DNA from: G965237725 sp965237725 | GTDB lineage: Bacteria > Pseudomonadota > Gammaproteobacteria > Arenicellales > Poriferihabitantaceae | DNA: 64,000 bases | Reading direction: 5' to 3' | Assembly (NCBI GenBank): GCA_965237725.1 | Contig: OZ250151.1 | Location: forward strand, 496,001-560,000 | In this document: in pieces, positions 51,901 to 60,810 of the stretch | Numbering within the stretch: the first letter of the stretch is position 1 | Layout: every line of letters starts with the position of its first letter | Position numbers and translations under genes: made by a program | The notes under the pieces: model-generated | The model's database searches: none | What the model was told of the DNA's origin: nothing | Seen by the model: the letters and a program-made list of their open reading frames with translations, nothing else

Positions 51901-52156
51901 TAGCGTCGGGCCTTTCTGTATCAATAATTTTTTCCAGTATTTCCCACTTGATCGGTTCGATATAAGTTGCATCGGCGAAATCCGGATCGGTCATGATGGT
52001 TGCAGGATTCGAATTGACGAGGATAACTCGAAATCCTTCTTCTTTGAGGGCCTTGCACGCCTGGACTCCAGAATAATCAAATTCACAGGCTTGTCCGATT
52101 ATGATTGGCCCGGCACCAACTATCAGCACAGATTTTATGTCACTACGTTTAGGCAT
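48929..52156 (-). CDS. carB: Carbamoyl-phosphate synthase large subunit
   Basis: CarB makes carbamoyl phosphate for arginine and pyrimidines from bicarbonate, ATP and ammonia supplied by CarA. The 1075 residues contain two homologous ATP-grasp halves (VLIVGAGPIIIGQACEFDYS and VLGGGPNRIGQGIEFDYC mark their starts) and a C-terminal MGS-like allosteric domain. Its start overlaps the end of carA by 8 bp. Length and motifs are those of a complete enzyme. Confidence 0.98.
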   Translation of the reverse strand: MPKRSDIKSVLIVGAGPIIIGQACEFDYSGVQACKALKEEGFRVILVNSNPATIMTDPDFADATYIEPIKWEILEKIIDTERPDAILPTMGGQTGLNCALDLNRHGVLDKYNVEMIGANSVSIDKAEDREQFRVAMKTIGLETARGGLAHSLEEAKKFAEQVGFPAIIRPSFTLGGSGGGIAYNMDEFDEICTRGLDASPTKELLVEESILGWKEYEMEVVRDKNDNCIIVCSIENFDPMGVHTGDSITVAPAQTLTDKEYQIMRDASIAVLREIGVDTGGSNVQFAINPEDGRMIIIEMNPRVSRSSALASKATGFPIAKIAAKLAVGFTLDELKNDITGGATPASFEPSIDYVVTKIPRFDFEKFPQADATLTTQMKSVGEVMAIGRTFQESMQKALRGLEIGSDGFDDQELPDNYETTNFLHSKLRVPGAMRAWYVAQAFRAGMSIDQIFNICKIDPWFLAEIEDLIETEKVIRATKFTDLDSITIMQWKRKGFSDRRLGKLMGQNEGDVRNFRFTHGVHPVFKRVDSCAAEFDTTTAYLYSSYEDECEANPTIKKKIIVLGGGPNRIGQGIEFDYCCVHASMALREDGFETIMVNCNPETVSTDYDTSDRLYFESLTLEDVLEIVRIEKPLGVIVQFGGQTPLKLCRALELAGAPIIGTSPTSIHQAEDREFFQKLLADLDLLQPPNRTATSAEESHTLAEEIGYPLVVRPSYVLGGRGMEIVYSAEDLSNYMGSALDASFESPVLLDRFLNDAVEVDVDAVCDGANVIIGGIMEHIEEAGVHSGDSACSLPPFSLPQSIQDALREQTKAMALALNVVGLMNVQFAVKDEKVYVLEVNPRASRTVPFVSKATARPLAKIAARCMVGQSLEAQGIHSEKSPGFYSVKEAVFPFIKFPGVDTVLGPEMKSTGEVMGIGESFGEAFEKAQNAASYTIPLGGRILFSLRREDQNDAIEIARYFFEAGFEIRATEGTARVFGNAGVPVERVNKVVEGRPHVVDMIINREFDLIVNTTSGKQSLKDSYTIRREALQYKVTYYTTLAAARASAEAHKHAGVITVNKLQTLHQNLNSVV

Positions 52157-53303
52157 TCGACGCTTTGTCCTGGCTGGATTTATACTGATCCATCATGGCA
52201 ATAAATTTATCAAAAAGGGTGCCGATATCTCTCGGTCCTGGACTGGCTTCAGGATGACCCTGAAATGAAAAAGCAGGTTTGTCCAATAGTTCAACACCCT
52301 GCACAGTGCCATCAAATAGTGAGCGATGGGTCACTCTCATATTTTTTGTTATTGTAGATTCATCTACGGTGAATCCATGATTTTGACTGGTAATTAAAAC
52401 CTGATTGCTATCCAGGTCCTGGACCGGATGATTTGCGCCATGATGGCCAAATTTCATTTTTGACGATTTGGCCCCTGCAGCCAAGCAAAGTAATTGATGT
52501 CCAAGGCAAATGCCAAACACTGGAATATTTTGAATCAGAATTTTCTGAATGGCATCAATGGCATAATCGCAGGGCTCAGGGTCGCCCGGCCCATTGGACA
52601 AAAATACGCCATCAGGATTTTTACCCAATACATGATCCGCTGGGGTCTGGGCAGGCACCACAGTAATATCACAACCAAGGCTGGCCAGAATTCTCAAAAT
52701 GTTGTGTTTAATACCAAAATCATAGGCAACAATTTTGTACCTTGATTGGGGCGCGTTGATATATCCCGAATCCAGCTTCCATATGCTTTCGGCCCAGGAA
52801 TACGGGTTCTCTACGGACACCACCTTAGCCAGATCCATTCCAACAAGTCCAGGGAATGATTTGGCTGATTCAAGGGCTTTTTCGACATCAATATCTTCCC
52901 CAGCCATGATACAACCCCGTTGGGCACCTTTGGTTCTCAACAGGCGTGTCAATTTACGAGTGTCGATATCACTGATCGCCACTACGCCGTTTTGTTCCAG
53001 ATATTCCGGTAAAGACGATTGAGATCGCCAGTTGCTGTGTCGATGGGGTATGTTTTTTACAATCAGACCGGAGCAGAAAATCTGTCTGGATTCGACATCT
53101 TCCAGATTTACCCCGACATTGCCAATATGGGGATAGGTCAGCGTGACCAGTTGTTTGGCATAAGATGGATCGGTGAGAATTTCCTGGTATCCAGTGATGG
53201 AAGTATTAAAAACAACTTCTCCCGAGGTGACCCCATTAGCGCCAATTGATTTACCATGAAACGTACTGCCATCTTCCAGGATGAGCAGAGCGGGTATGTT
53301 CAA
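52149..53303 (-). CDS. carA: Carbamoyl-phosphate synthase small subunit
   Basis: CarA is the glutamine amidotransferase subunit that supplies ammonia to CarB. The 384 residues have an N-terminal domain (ALLILEDGSTFHGKSIGANG) and a class I glutaminase with the nucleophile cysteine in FGICLGHQLLCLAAG and catalytic His and Glu in SFQGHPEASPG. The gene overlaps carB and follows dapB after a 135-bp gap that contains a terminator, so it probably has its own promoter. Confidence 0.97.
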   Translation of the reverse strand: MNIPALLILEDGSTFHGKSIGANGVTSGEVVFNTSITGYQEILTDPSYAKQLVTLTYPHIGNVGVNLEDVESRQIFCSGLIVKNIPHRHSNWRSQSSLPEYLEQNGVVAISDIDTRKLTRLLRTKGAQRGCIMAGEDIDVEKALESAKSFPGLVGMDLAKVVSVENPYSWAESIWKLDSGYINAPQSRYKIVAYDFGIKHNILRILASLGCDITVVPAQTPADHVLGKNPDGVFLSNGPGDPEPCDYAIDAIQKILIQNIPVFGICLGHQLLCLAAGAKSSKMKFGHHGANHPVQDLDSNQVLITSQNHGFTVDESTITKNMRVTHRSLFDGTVQGVELLDKPAFSFQGHPEASPGPRDIGTLFDKFIAMMDQYKSSQDKASNA

Positions 53304-53352
53304 TAAGTTCTCCGAAATTCAACGCAGGGGGTTTATCCTGCAAAATTTGCTT

Positions 53353-53390
53353 AAAAAAAGGGAGAAACCGCGTTCTGGCATCTCCCATTT
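53353..53390 (-). terminator. Terminator between dapB and carA
   Basis: On the minus strand GGGAGA (53386-53381) pairs with TCTCCC (53365-53360) around a 15-nt loop and is followed by seven T residues (53359-53353). It lies downstream of dapB and upstream of carA, so it could end dapB transcription or attenuate read-through into carAB. The stem is short and the loop long, so strength is uncertain. Confidence 0.55.
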
Positions 53391-53438
53391 TTATCGTATT
53401 TTCAGCCCGCCGGATTCTACATGCACAGGCGATTCGAA

Positions 53439-54248
53439 TCAACGTAGATCGAGGACATCTTGCATATTAAACAGGCCTTTTTCCTTGTTAGCGACCCATT
53501 GTACTGCCCGTATAGCGCCCTGAGCGAAAATTTTGCGATCCGTTGCCCGATGCGTTATCTCAATACGCTCGCTATCACCGATAAACATCACGGTATGCTC
53601 TCCTGCAATATCTCCGCCACGGATGGTAGAAAAGCCTATGGTTCCGGATTCTCGGGGCCCGGTATTTCCTTCCCTGGTAAATACGCCGCAGGCGCTAATA
53701 TCTGTACCCATGGCATTGGCCACAGCTTCGCCAAGTAGCAATGCGGTTCCTGATGGGGCGTCTACCTTTTGTCGATGGTGGGCTTCGATAATCTCTATGT
53801 CTGTCACCTCGCCCAAAACCTTGGTTGCCATCTCAACCAGGGACGCGCATAAATTTACCCCAACACTGGTATTGGCAGCAAACAATACTGGAATGACTTT
53901 TGCCCCCTCCCCTACGGTTTGATTCTGGGCATCATTTAATCCAGTTGTGCCGATCACAATGGCCGCATCATGAGATTTGCAAAGCGCAATGTGTTCCGCC
54001 ACAGCTCCCGGGCTGGAAAAATCCACCATAACGTCAAAATCAACTTCGGAAATTTTTGCGGATATCGGAATATCCATTGCTTCCATCCCAGCCACATGTC
54101 CGGCATCTTTCCCCAATGAAGTAGAATTTTTATGCTCAAGGGCGCCAACAACTTGAATATTTTGGGTTTGCTCATCACCGACCACGAGCTGCCGTAATAT
54201 GGTCTGGCCCATTCTTCCTCCGGCACCTGAAACTACGAGTTTAATCAT
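53439..54248 (-). CDS. dapB: 4-hydroxy-tetrahydrodipicolinate reductase
   Basis: DapB reduces the tetrahydrodipicolinate precursor with NAD(P)H in lysine and meso-diaminopimelate synthesis. The 269 residues show the nucleotide-binding VSGAGGRMGQTILRQL, VMVDFSSPGA, VIGTTGLND, the catalytic EAHHRQKVDAPSGTALLLG and a late FARGAIRAVQW-like segment. In many gammaproteobacteria it follows dnaJ; here the upstream gene is an SDR of the polysaccharide cluster. Confidence 0.97.
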   Translation of the reverse strand: MIKLVVSGAGGRMGQTILRQLVVGDEQTQNIQVVGALEHKNSTSLGKDAGHVAGMEAMDIPISAKISEVDFDVMVDFSSPGAVAEHIALCKSHDAAIVIGTTGLNDAQNQTVGEGAKVIPVLFAANTSVGVNLCASLVEMATKVLGEVTDIEIIEAHHRQKVDAPSGTALLLGEAVANAMGTDISACGVFTREGNTGPRESGTIGFSTIRGGDIAGEHTVMFIGDSERIEITHRATDRKIFAQGAIRAVQWVANKEKGLFNMQDVLDLR

Positions 54249-54316
54249 TTAGTTTTAAAATTTAAATTGACCTGAAAAATTTGATCTAAGGGTTGACGAT
54301 GCAACCTGAATTTGGA

Positions 54317-55054
54317 TTATTTTATATCTTTTTTGTTTCTTATTACTGTCTTTAGTGGTGAAAGATTGATTTCATCAATGACACCCCCTTTTGGCATATC
54401 AATCATGGATTTTACCGCATTGGCAACATCAATAGCTTGAAGCGCATTTTCTGCTGCTTCTCCAGGGGTAAAATCCAGATTGTCGAAGAACCCAGTATGG
54501 ATCATACCTGGATTGACGATGCCAACCCGAATGCCACTGGACGCACATTCCTGTCTCAATGCCTGGACGAAACCGCGCAAACCAAATTTTGTGGCGCAGT
54601 ATACCGCGCCATTTTTACCCCCTTTGAGAGCCGATTCTGATCCAATGATGATGACATCACCCTGTTTGTGTATTTTCATGGAAGGTAGTGTCAATCGGCA
54701 TATCAATATGCTGCTGGTTAAATTGGTATCAATCTGACGCCGAATCCGTTTCGAAGACAATTGTTCTAGCGCGCCAAGATCACCATATCCATGACATAAA
54801 ACTACGCCATCGAGATTATTGATGTTTTTTAAACTGGCCGCGAGAATTTTTTCCAATTCATTGAGATCAGAAAGATCACAACAAATCCATTGAAGATTTT
54901 GATAGTTTTTTTGATCAGGATAAGTTTCAATGGAAAGTTGCCGACGGGAAATGCCAATTATATTCGCACCGCATTCCAGTAGAAGCTTTATCACTTCAGC
55001 CCCAACACCGGAACTAGCGCCAGTAACCAGATAGGTTTTATCGCTGTGTGACAT
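54317..55054 (-). CDS. Short-chain dehydrogenase/reductase
   Basis: This NAD(P)-dependent oxidoreductase has 245 residues from the ATG at 55054; an in-frame ATG at 55075 would add seven. The Rossmann motif is LVTGASSGVGAEVIKLL, the catalytic serine lies in IIIGSESALKGG, and the Tyr-x3-Lys motif is VYCATKFGLRGF. Its start overlaps the end of the WecA-like gene by 17 bp, so it is translationally coupled to the polysaccharide cluster. It may modify a nucleotide-sugar or lipid-linked intermediate, but general SDR motifs give no substrate. Confidence 0.88.
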   Translation of the reverse strand: MSHSDKTYLVTGASSGVGAEVIKLLLECGANIIGISRRQLSIETYPDQKNYQNLQWICCDLSDLNELEKILAASLKNINNLDGVVLCHGYGDLGALEQLSSKRIRRQIDTNLTSSILICRLTLPSMKIHKQGDVIIIGSESALKGGKNGAVYCATKFGLRGFVQALRQECASSGIRVGIVNPGMIHTGFFDNLDFTPGEAAENALQAIDVANAVKSMIDMPKGGVIDEINLSPLKTVIRNKKDIK

Positions 55055-56057
55055 ATTGACCAATTTCCATCGCAACTATATAAACAAAAAACAGACACAG
55101 GAAAATAAAGAACAAACTACTTTCGCGAATTCCCATGCCTACTGCATAAATGGCAATAGTTGCCAAACCCACAGAAACAACAACCAAAATCAATAAAACC
55201 TGGTTTACGGTAAAGCCAAAATTGAGTAATAAATGGTGAGTATGAAGGCGGTCTGCATGAAATGGAGATAGTCCACGACCCATGCGTCGCAACATCACCC
55301 CTACGGTATCAAATAATGGAATGGCGAATAACCACAATGATAAAACCGGCGGGAAGACAATGATGGCATCCTGTGACATAGTAATAAACAACCACGCTAG
55401 AAAAAGTCCAAAAGCCATACTGCCGCCGTCACCCATAAACACCCGGGCGGGATTATCGTTAAACGAGCGAAGATTAAAAAATAGAAAACCCAACAAACCT
55501 CCCAGCACCGCGACACATAACATCAACTGGTCCAAATTCTGACCACCAATCAAAATATAGGTCAGGCCAGACAATACGATGAGCATAATCATTCCAACAA
55601 GTCCATCGAGCCCATCAATCATATTCAAGGCATTGATCACGCCAACTATGGAAAATACCGTCAATGCGGTGCGCCATTTTCCCATGGTCACCAGATCATC
55701 TGACACCAGATGTCCCAGATGATTAAGTACAACGCCATCGTTGACCAGAATGATTGCGGCAGCGATTTGCACAACAAAACGAATGCCATAGGGGACCGTC
55801 CATCGATCGTCGATAACACCAAATACAAAAACTATGATCATCGCAAGAAATACGGACTGGGGAATTTCAATAGAAAAAATGCTGGAAACAGTTATCAGAC
55901 CCAAATATATTCCGATTCCGCCAATCAAAGGGGTTGGTTTTGCATGCTGTCGATGCTCCCCTGGATAGGCCAGCAATTTTACTCTGTGAGATACGGGAAT
56001 CAGGATCATCAATAATAAGACTGTAACCACCAAAGCAGAAAGGCCGATCAAAATCAT
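55038..56057 (-). CDS. Undecaprenyl-phosphate N-acetylglucosaminyl 1-phosphate transferase (WecA-like)
   Basis: This polyprenyl-phosphate sugar-phosphate transferase of the MraY/WecA family starts synthesis of a lipid-linked glycan at the inner membrane. The 339 residues have about 11 transmembrane helices and the family motifs VFGVIDDRWTVPYG, NALNMIDGLDGLVG, VFMGDGGSMAFG and PFHADRLHTHHLLL, which contain the catalytic aspartates and the HxH loop. It overlaps the carbamoyltransferase gene by 4 bp. The exact donor sugar (GlcNAc or relative) is not determined. Confidence 0.92.
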   Translation of the reverse strand: MILIGLSALVVTVLLLMILIPVSHRVKLLAYPGEHRQHAKPTPLIGGIGIYLGLITVSSIFSIEIPQSVFLAMIIVFVFGVIDDRWTVPYGIRFVVQIAAAIILVNDGVVLNHLGHLVSDDLVTMGKWRTALTVFSIVGVINALNMIDGLDGLVGMIMLIVLSGLTYILIGGQNLDQLMLCVAVLGGLLGFLFFNLRSFNDNPARVFMGDGGSMAFGLFLAWLFITMSQDAIIVFPPVLSLWLFAIPLFDTVGVMLRRMGRGLSPFHADRLHTHHLLLNFGFTVNQVLLILVVVSVGLATIAIYAVGMGIRESSLFFIFLCLFFVYIVAMEIGQYVTQR

Positions 56058-57805
56058 TGCGACATCACCCGGGTAATGCTAACGTTTTCCATAACCAGTA
56101 TATCCATACGGGTACGCAAAAAACAGTCTAACGCCTCGTTCGGAGTACAAACAACGGGTTCGTTTTCATTAAACGAAGTGTTCAATAAAATTGGAACACC
56201 CGTTAATTTGTAAAATGCGCTGATCAACCTATGATATTTTAGATTACTCATTTCCGTAACCGTCTGCAAGCGCCCACTGCCATCTATGTGGGTCACCGCT
56301 GGAATCTGGCTCTGCTTGTCTTTTCTCACTGGATAGACCTTTTCCATATAAGGCACGGTATCATCGGTTTCAAACCAGGTTGAAACGAATTCATTTAATA
56401 TGGAAGGCGCAAATGGTCTGAAGCTCTCTCGCCGTTTAATTTTTTCGTTTAACAGGTCCTGCACGTCTGCTCTTCGCGGATCAGCGAGTATTGATCGATT
56501 ACCCAATGCCCTTGGTCCCCACTCCATTCTGCCCTGAAACCAGCCGATGACCAGACCATCCGCAATGCATTTAGCGATATGTTCAACCAGCGCCTGATTC
56601 TTCCACTCGGTAATTTCGAATTTCTTGTCTTGTAATCTATTGATATTATCCTTTAAAACTGAGCTGATTCGTGAATGAGAAAATTTCGGACCAAGATAAG
56701 CATCTGGCATCACCGGGCTGGTAAATTTCTTACCCAGATTTTTCCATGTCATTAACGCCGCACCAATCGCACCGCCAGCATCACCAGACGCCGGCTGGAC
56801 ATATATATTTCTAAATTTTGTAGCTTGGCGGATCTTGCCATTGGCTACAGAATTCATTGCACATCCCCCAGCCAATGACAGATTCTCTGAGTTGGTCTCC
56901 TGTTGAAGACGATTTAACAACGCAAAAAATGCCTGTTCATAAGCCGCCTGGGCACTTGCCGCGATATTACGATGTTTGTCGGTTATCGGGTCTCCCGGAT
57001 TTCTAGCCGGCCCAAGAAGTTGTTCGAGTTTTGGGGAATATAGTCTGTCAAAATTTGGAATTCCATGTTCATCGCGATGATATACAGTATTTTTGTGGTG
57101 ACGAAAATAAGGCAAAGAGAGCAGGTAATTTGAATCACGGTCTAAATGGAGAATTTCTGACATAGCCGATTCGTGATCAGATACACCATAGGACGCCAGT
57201 CCCATAACCTTGTACTCGTCTCCGTAATTTGGAAACCCAAGGTACTGTGTAATTGCCTGATAAAAAATTCCCAGAGAATGGGGAAAATGACTATACCCTC
57301 TAGTATCAATATTATTTTCAATTCCGAAACCCCAGGCAGCGCTGCTAAAGTCACCAAAACCGTCGACAGACAAAAGTGCTGACGAATGGAATTCGGACGG
57401 ATAAAACGCCGACGCCAAATGACACAAATGATGTTCTACATGTTTTAATTTAACCCCACGAGATTTATGGCCAGACATTCTAGAAATGCTTTCAAGGATA
57501 TTTTCGCGAGAGGATCTGGATTTAAGTTTTTCAACTATCAGATTAAAACCGGGCTGAGACCGAAGTCCGAAGGCGAATTTCTTCCAGAAGTGAGCGGAGC
57601 TATCGCTGTTAATTGCAACGTATGAAAGATCTGAAAACTTTTTATCTACGTAGCCTAAACAAAAATTTATTGCATTTAAAGGAACCCCCGCCCAGTGCTT
57701 CTGTCGGGTAAAACGCTCTTCTTCAGCGGCAGCGACGACTATACCATTATGAATTATTGCTGCAGACGAATCACCATGATAGGCATTTAAACCGAGAATA
57801 TACAC
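56054..57805 (-). CDS. Carbamoyltransferase (NodU/CmcH family)
   Basis: This enzyme transfers a carbamoyl group from carbamoyl phosphate to a hydroxyl on a sugar or other acceptor. The 583 residues include the Kae1-like domain (GLNAYHGDSSAAIIHNG, EEERFTRQKH, HHLCHLASAFYPS, DGFGDFSSAAWG) and the C-terminal part with ALGNRSILADPR and NTSFNENEPVV. The start codon is GTG and shares one base with the preceding stop codon (TAGTG). In this cluster it likely decorates an exopolysaccharide or O-antigen residue. The carAB genes nearby make the donor. Confidence 0.93.
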   Translation of the reverse strand: MYILGLNAYHGDSSAAIIHNGIVVAAAEEERFTRQKHWAGVPLNAINFCLGYVDKKFSDLSYVAINSDSSAHFWKKFAFGLRSQPGFNLIVEKLKSRSSRENILESISRMSGHKSRGVKLKHVEHHLCHLASAFYPSEFHSSALLSVDGFGDFSSAAWGFGIENNIDTRGYSHFPHSLGIFYQAITQYLGFPNYGDEYKVMGLASYGVSDHESAMSEILHLDRDSNYLLSLPYFRHHKNTVYHRDEHGIPNFDRLYSPKLEQLLGPARNPGDPITDKHRNIAASAQAAYEQAFFALLNRLQQETNSENLSLAGGCAMNSVANGKIRQATKFRNIYVQPASGDAGGAIGAALMTWKNLGKKFTSPVMPDAYLGPKFSHSRISSVLKDNINRLQDKKFEITEWKNQALVEHIAKCIADGLVIGWFQGRMEWGPRALGNRSILADPRRADVQDLLNEKIKRRESFRPFAPSILNEFVSTWFETDDTVPYMEKVYPVRKDKQSQIPAVTHIDGSGRLQTVTEMSNLKYHRLISAFYKLTGVPILLNTSFNENEPVVCTPNEALDCFLRTRMDILVMENVSITRVMSQ

Positions 57806-59238
57806 TAAGAAAGTACATATCCAGGTTGGGTTACGCCTTTAGAGTTAAACGCTTTAATTTTTATACTTTCCCGTTGATTCAACATTACCAGCATCGGTGC
57901 TGCAGTAATAATACCGAGAAGGAATCCCAATAAAATCAAAATGAATGGATCACTAAACACCTGAGCCGCAACCACAAAATGCGCGCAATTAGCCACCAGG
58001 ATGGAAACAAATCCATAGCAAATACTCGAGAAACTGTCAGCTTTAAAGGCTAGATAAAGTAGTATTCGCCAAACATTTATAATCATGACAATAATTAGCC
58101 AGAGAATAACCAAAAATCCAAACAACCCGATTTCAGCGACTATGCGACCGAATCCACTCTCCACCTCAAAAACCGTGCGTCCGGTATTGCCACCATATTT
58201 CGCACCCTGGGAAAAGGCCCCCGCACCTTTACCAAGCAATCCGAATCGTTCAATGGCAGACAACAATGCTGGGATACCTAAGGAATCCACCCGTGATGTG
58301 ACATCACCAAATACACTTGAAGCGCGTTCCACATATAAATCAAATTCTGATTTTTTTGTGTCATTAATAATGCCAGAAGACACCCCAATCCACATAACGG
58401 CAACACTAATAATAAATACAGAAATTACTGTTCTAAATGATCTTTTGTTCAGTACCAGTAATAACATCCAGTAGCATGAAATAAATATCAAAACAGTCAT
58501 TACCAGCTTGCGGCGACCAGTAAGAATTCCCGCACTGATCAAAAATACTACGCCAGCCAACCATAAGGCGCGAATAATAACGGCTCTACTTTGCAATGCA
58601 AATATCATCATTAGACACGACCCAAAAAATATGTGCCAAGCGGCCAGTTCTGTAGACCTGAATAATCCGGAATAGGGATTCAAAATTGTATCCAGGTCAT
58701 AAATCGTCAACCCCACACCGATCTCACCGAGTAATTCACTCTCTATACCATAATATTCAAGGTATATTCCTGAAGTTGAAATCAGCGCAAAAAGTGAATA
58801 GATTTTAAATGCATTTAGTATCCCCTTCTCTCGCGCATAACAGGCAAAATAATAGCCCAGGAATATTGCGGAAATTGGTGCCAGGTATGTCAATGCACCC
58901 AGACCAACCATCGTCATACTCTGAAAATTGTAATAAGCATTAACTATTTGAAAAATAATAACCGCACACAGTGCCGAAATTGCCTGGGCCACACCTCTAT
59001 TCCATCCAGGAATGGATGAAGGCGTGAATTTATAGTTTCGTAAGAACAATCCAATGACCGCCGCCAAAAATACTACGGCTACCAGCACAACGAAATAGGG
59101 TGGTTGTTCGGGAATAATTTTTCGTACTGGGTCCTGAGTAAATCCCACCACCATAAATAAAAACACACCCCACCACCATTTGTTTATTGTAAACAGTGCG
59201 AATAATCCGACAACCGCCAGCATGATGTTCTCGATCAT
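57805..59238 (-). CDS. O-antigen polymerase/ligase-like membrane protein (first of two)
   Basis: This integral-membrane protein of 477 residues has about 12 hydrophobic segments and a larger periplasmic loop at about 290-370, which includes LGIPALLSAIERFGLLGKGAG and GRIVAEIGLFGFL. The loop-plus-helix pattern fits the Wzy/O-antigen ligase superfamily, although sequence conservation in that family is low. It is immediately upstream of the carbamoyltransferase gene. With the second such protein at 59505 it may supply a polymerase and a ligase, but which is which cannot be read from the sequence. Confidence 0.75.
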   Translation of the reverse strand: MIENIMLAVVGLFALFTINKWWWGVFLFMVVGFTQDPVRKIIPEQPPYFVVLVAVVFLAAVIGLFLRNYKFTPSSIPGWNRGVAQAISALCAVIIFQIVNAYYNFQSMTMVGLGALTYLAPISAIFLGYYFACYAREKGILNAFKIYSLFALISTSGIYLEYYGIESELLGEIGVGLTIYDLDTILNPYSGLFRSTELAAWHIFFGSCLMMIFALQSRAVIIRALWLAGVVFLISAGILTGRRKLVMTVLIFISCYWMLLLVLNKRSFRTVISVFIISVAVMWIGVSSGIINDTKKSEFDLYVERASSVFGDVTSRVDSLGIPALLSAIERFGLLGKGAGAFSQGAKYGGNTGRTVFEVESGFGRIVAEIGLFGFLVILWLIIVMIINVWRILLYLAFKADSFSSICYGFVSILVANCAHFVVAAQVFSDPFILILLGFLLGIITAAPMLVMLNQRESIKIKAFNSKGVTQPGYVLS

Positions 59239-59271
59239 TGAAATATTTTCTTAATAATTTTAATGATTTAC

Positions 59272-59478
59272 TTAAAGAACCTCTGAACAAGTCTGGGCGA
59301 ATCAAGTTGCCACTTAATATGGTGCTGGGCAAAATGATCAAGATCAAGGCAAAAAATGGGTGCAGTAGCAAGGTCCATACAATCTCTTGGGCAAGATTTT
59401 TTAACGACGATATTGCCACGCAGTATATTGGGTTTGAACTCAACTTGATCGGTCATGACTTGTACTGAGGTTCCTTAA
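59272..59478. mobile_element. MITE-like element with terminal inverted repeats
   Basis: A 207-bp segment is bordered by inverted repeats of 21 bp (59272-59292 and 59458-59478) that match at 18 positions by my count. The left end reads TTAAAGAACCTCTGAAC and the right end, reverse-complemented, TTAAGGAACCTCAGTAC. It contains no transposase gene. It fills most of the gap between two polymerase/ligase-like genes. A target duplication could not be settled because the ends are TTAA/TA-rich. Short open frames on both strands inside it are probably not genes. Confidence 0.65.
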
Positions 59479-59504
59479 TACTGATTTAGGATTTTAATCA
59501 GGAC

Positions 59505-60809
59505 TCAAGTACCAGATTGCCTTATCTGTGGCCGAAATTCAATATGTGTACTGGCTAACATTATTGAGACTAATCCCAGAAATAGTATCACATTGGAAGG
59601 AACCTGAAATGGAAAATCATAACTTGCATGAACTATCATGCTAATAATCCCCAACATAGCAGACAGTATCAATATTGCCCGTGATCCGCTTCTGGAGCGA
59701 ACAAGTTTGCGATAACCATAATAAATCGCCAGAGAAATTCCAATAAATAACGATAATCCTCCGATTAAGCCCTGTTCAAATATCAATTCCAGATAATCAT
59801 TGTGAGCATGATCATGCACTAAGGGGCTGGCGGTAATCGGTATCCCGGTTTTATATGCGATTTCATAACTGCCTGGCCCATATCCTAAAAATAATTTATC
59901 ACTTATCAGAGTAATAGTTGCATTCCATTGTTCAAATCTATCCGACGAATCAGAAAATATTCTTTGTAACCTGGAAATCAAAAGATCAGCACCAAAATAT
60001 TGCACGCCGACGACGAAAGCCATCGCAGCACCGACAAAACCAACAACATTAAATCGTGAGTATTTACTGTGATAGGACAGAGCGCTAACGCCTATCAGAC
60101 CAATAATAAAAGCCAGGGGTCCACCTTTTGAACCTGACAACACCACACCAAACATCAGCAATACGAATAGGGTTAAACAAAGCGATGCGAAAAAAAGCTT
60201 TTTCATACCATTCCATGAAAATACTTTGGCTGCTTTAACTCTTGTGTTCTTAAGAATTACTGGAACGATTATAAAACCAACTATCATTACAATATAATTT
60301 GTATACATATTTCTGTTTACAAACGTTCCTGTTACACGTGACCTAGCGTAGTAGGTAGGCATCCATTCGAACGGGGTTTGTATGTCATAGTAATTCATCA
60401 TACCGAATGCGGTTTGCGCCATCGCTACCAATACTAAAACATAGATAACAATTCTCACTCTAGTGACATTGCTCAATAGACATAACATTAGAAATAGAAA
60501 GCAGCCATAGGCGAAATATAAATTGAGCTCCAGGAAAGCAGTATACTTATCGTAATTGTGGTAACCAAAAAGCGCCATTGCCTGGACCAGCGTTACAACA
60601 AGCCAAAGTGCAAGACTCACCCATATCCAGCTAAAGTTTTTAAGAACAACTTGACAGTTATTTTTGTTAAAACAAAATATAATATAGATCAGGAGTAAAC
60701 ACTGAATTGCCAGAGCAAGCATAGAAGATGCCTCAGGCGATCGACTTCCGTCAGGAAATGAGGAAATGGCGAATACGCAAACCGTTGCCAAAAAAATTAA
60801 TCTGTCCAA
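59505..60809 (-). CDS. O-antigen ligase family protein (second polymerase/ligase-like protein)
   Basis: This protein of 434 residues has about 12 transmembrane segments and the hallmark Wzy_C region: a periplasmic loop containing LFLGYGPGSYEIAYKTG and HDHAHNDYLELIFEQGLIGG, typical of WaaL/PglL-like O-antigen ligases. The loop histidine and the GxGxGxY pattern support a ligase role, but polymerases can look alike. The next gene upstream ends one base before its start codon. Confidence 0.87.
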   Translation of the reverse strand: MDRLIFLATVCVFAISSFPDGSRSPEASSMLALAIQCLLLIYIIFCFNKNNCQVVLKNFSWIWVSLALWLVVTLVQAMALFGYHNYDKYTAFLELNLYFAYGCFLFLMLCLLSNVTRVRIVIYVLVLVAMAQTAFGMMNYYDIQTPFEWMPTYYARSRVTGTFVNRNMYTNYIVMIVGFIIVPVILKNTRVKAAKVFSWNGMKKLFFASLCLTLFVLLMFGVVLSGSKGGPLAFIIGLIGVSALSYHSKYSRFNVVGFVGAAMAFVVGVQYFGADLLISRLQRIFSDSSDRFEQWNATITLISDKLFLGYGPGSYEIAYKTGIPITASPLVHDHAHNDYLELIFEQGLIGGLSLFIGISLAIYYGYRKLVRSRSGSRAILILSAMLGIISMIVHASYDFPFQVPSNVILFLGLVSIMLASTHIEFRPQIRQSGT

Positions 60810-60810
60810 C

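Noticed and set aside
53251..53442. 63-codon minus-strand frame upstream of carA
   Set aside because: It overlaps the start of carA and crosses the terminator hairpin at 53353-53390; composition is unlike a protein.
59238..59468. Open frames on both strands covering the MITE-like element (76 and 62 codons)
   Set aside because: Both run through the terminal inverted repeats and have no recognisable domain or ribosome site; they are most likely a by-product of the element.
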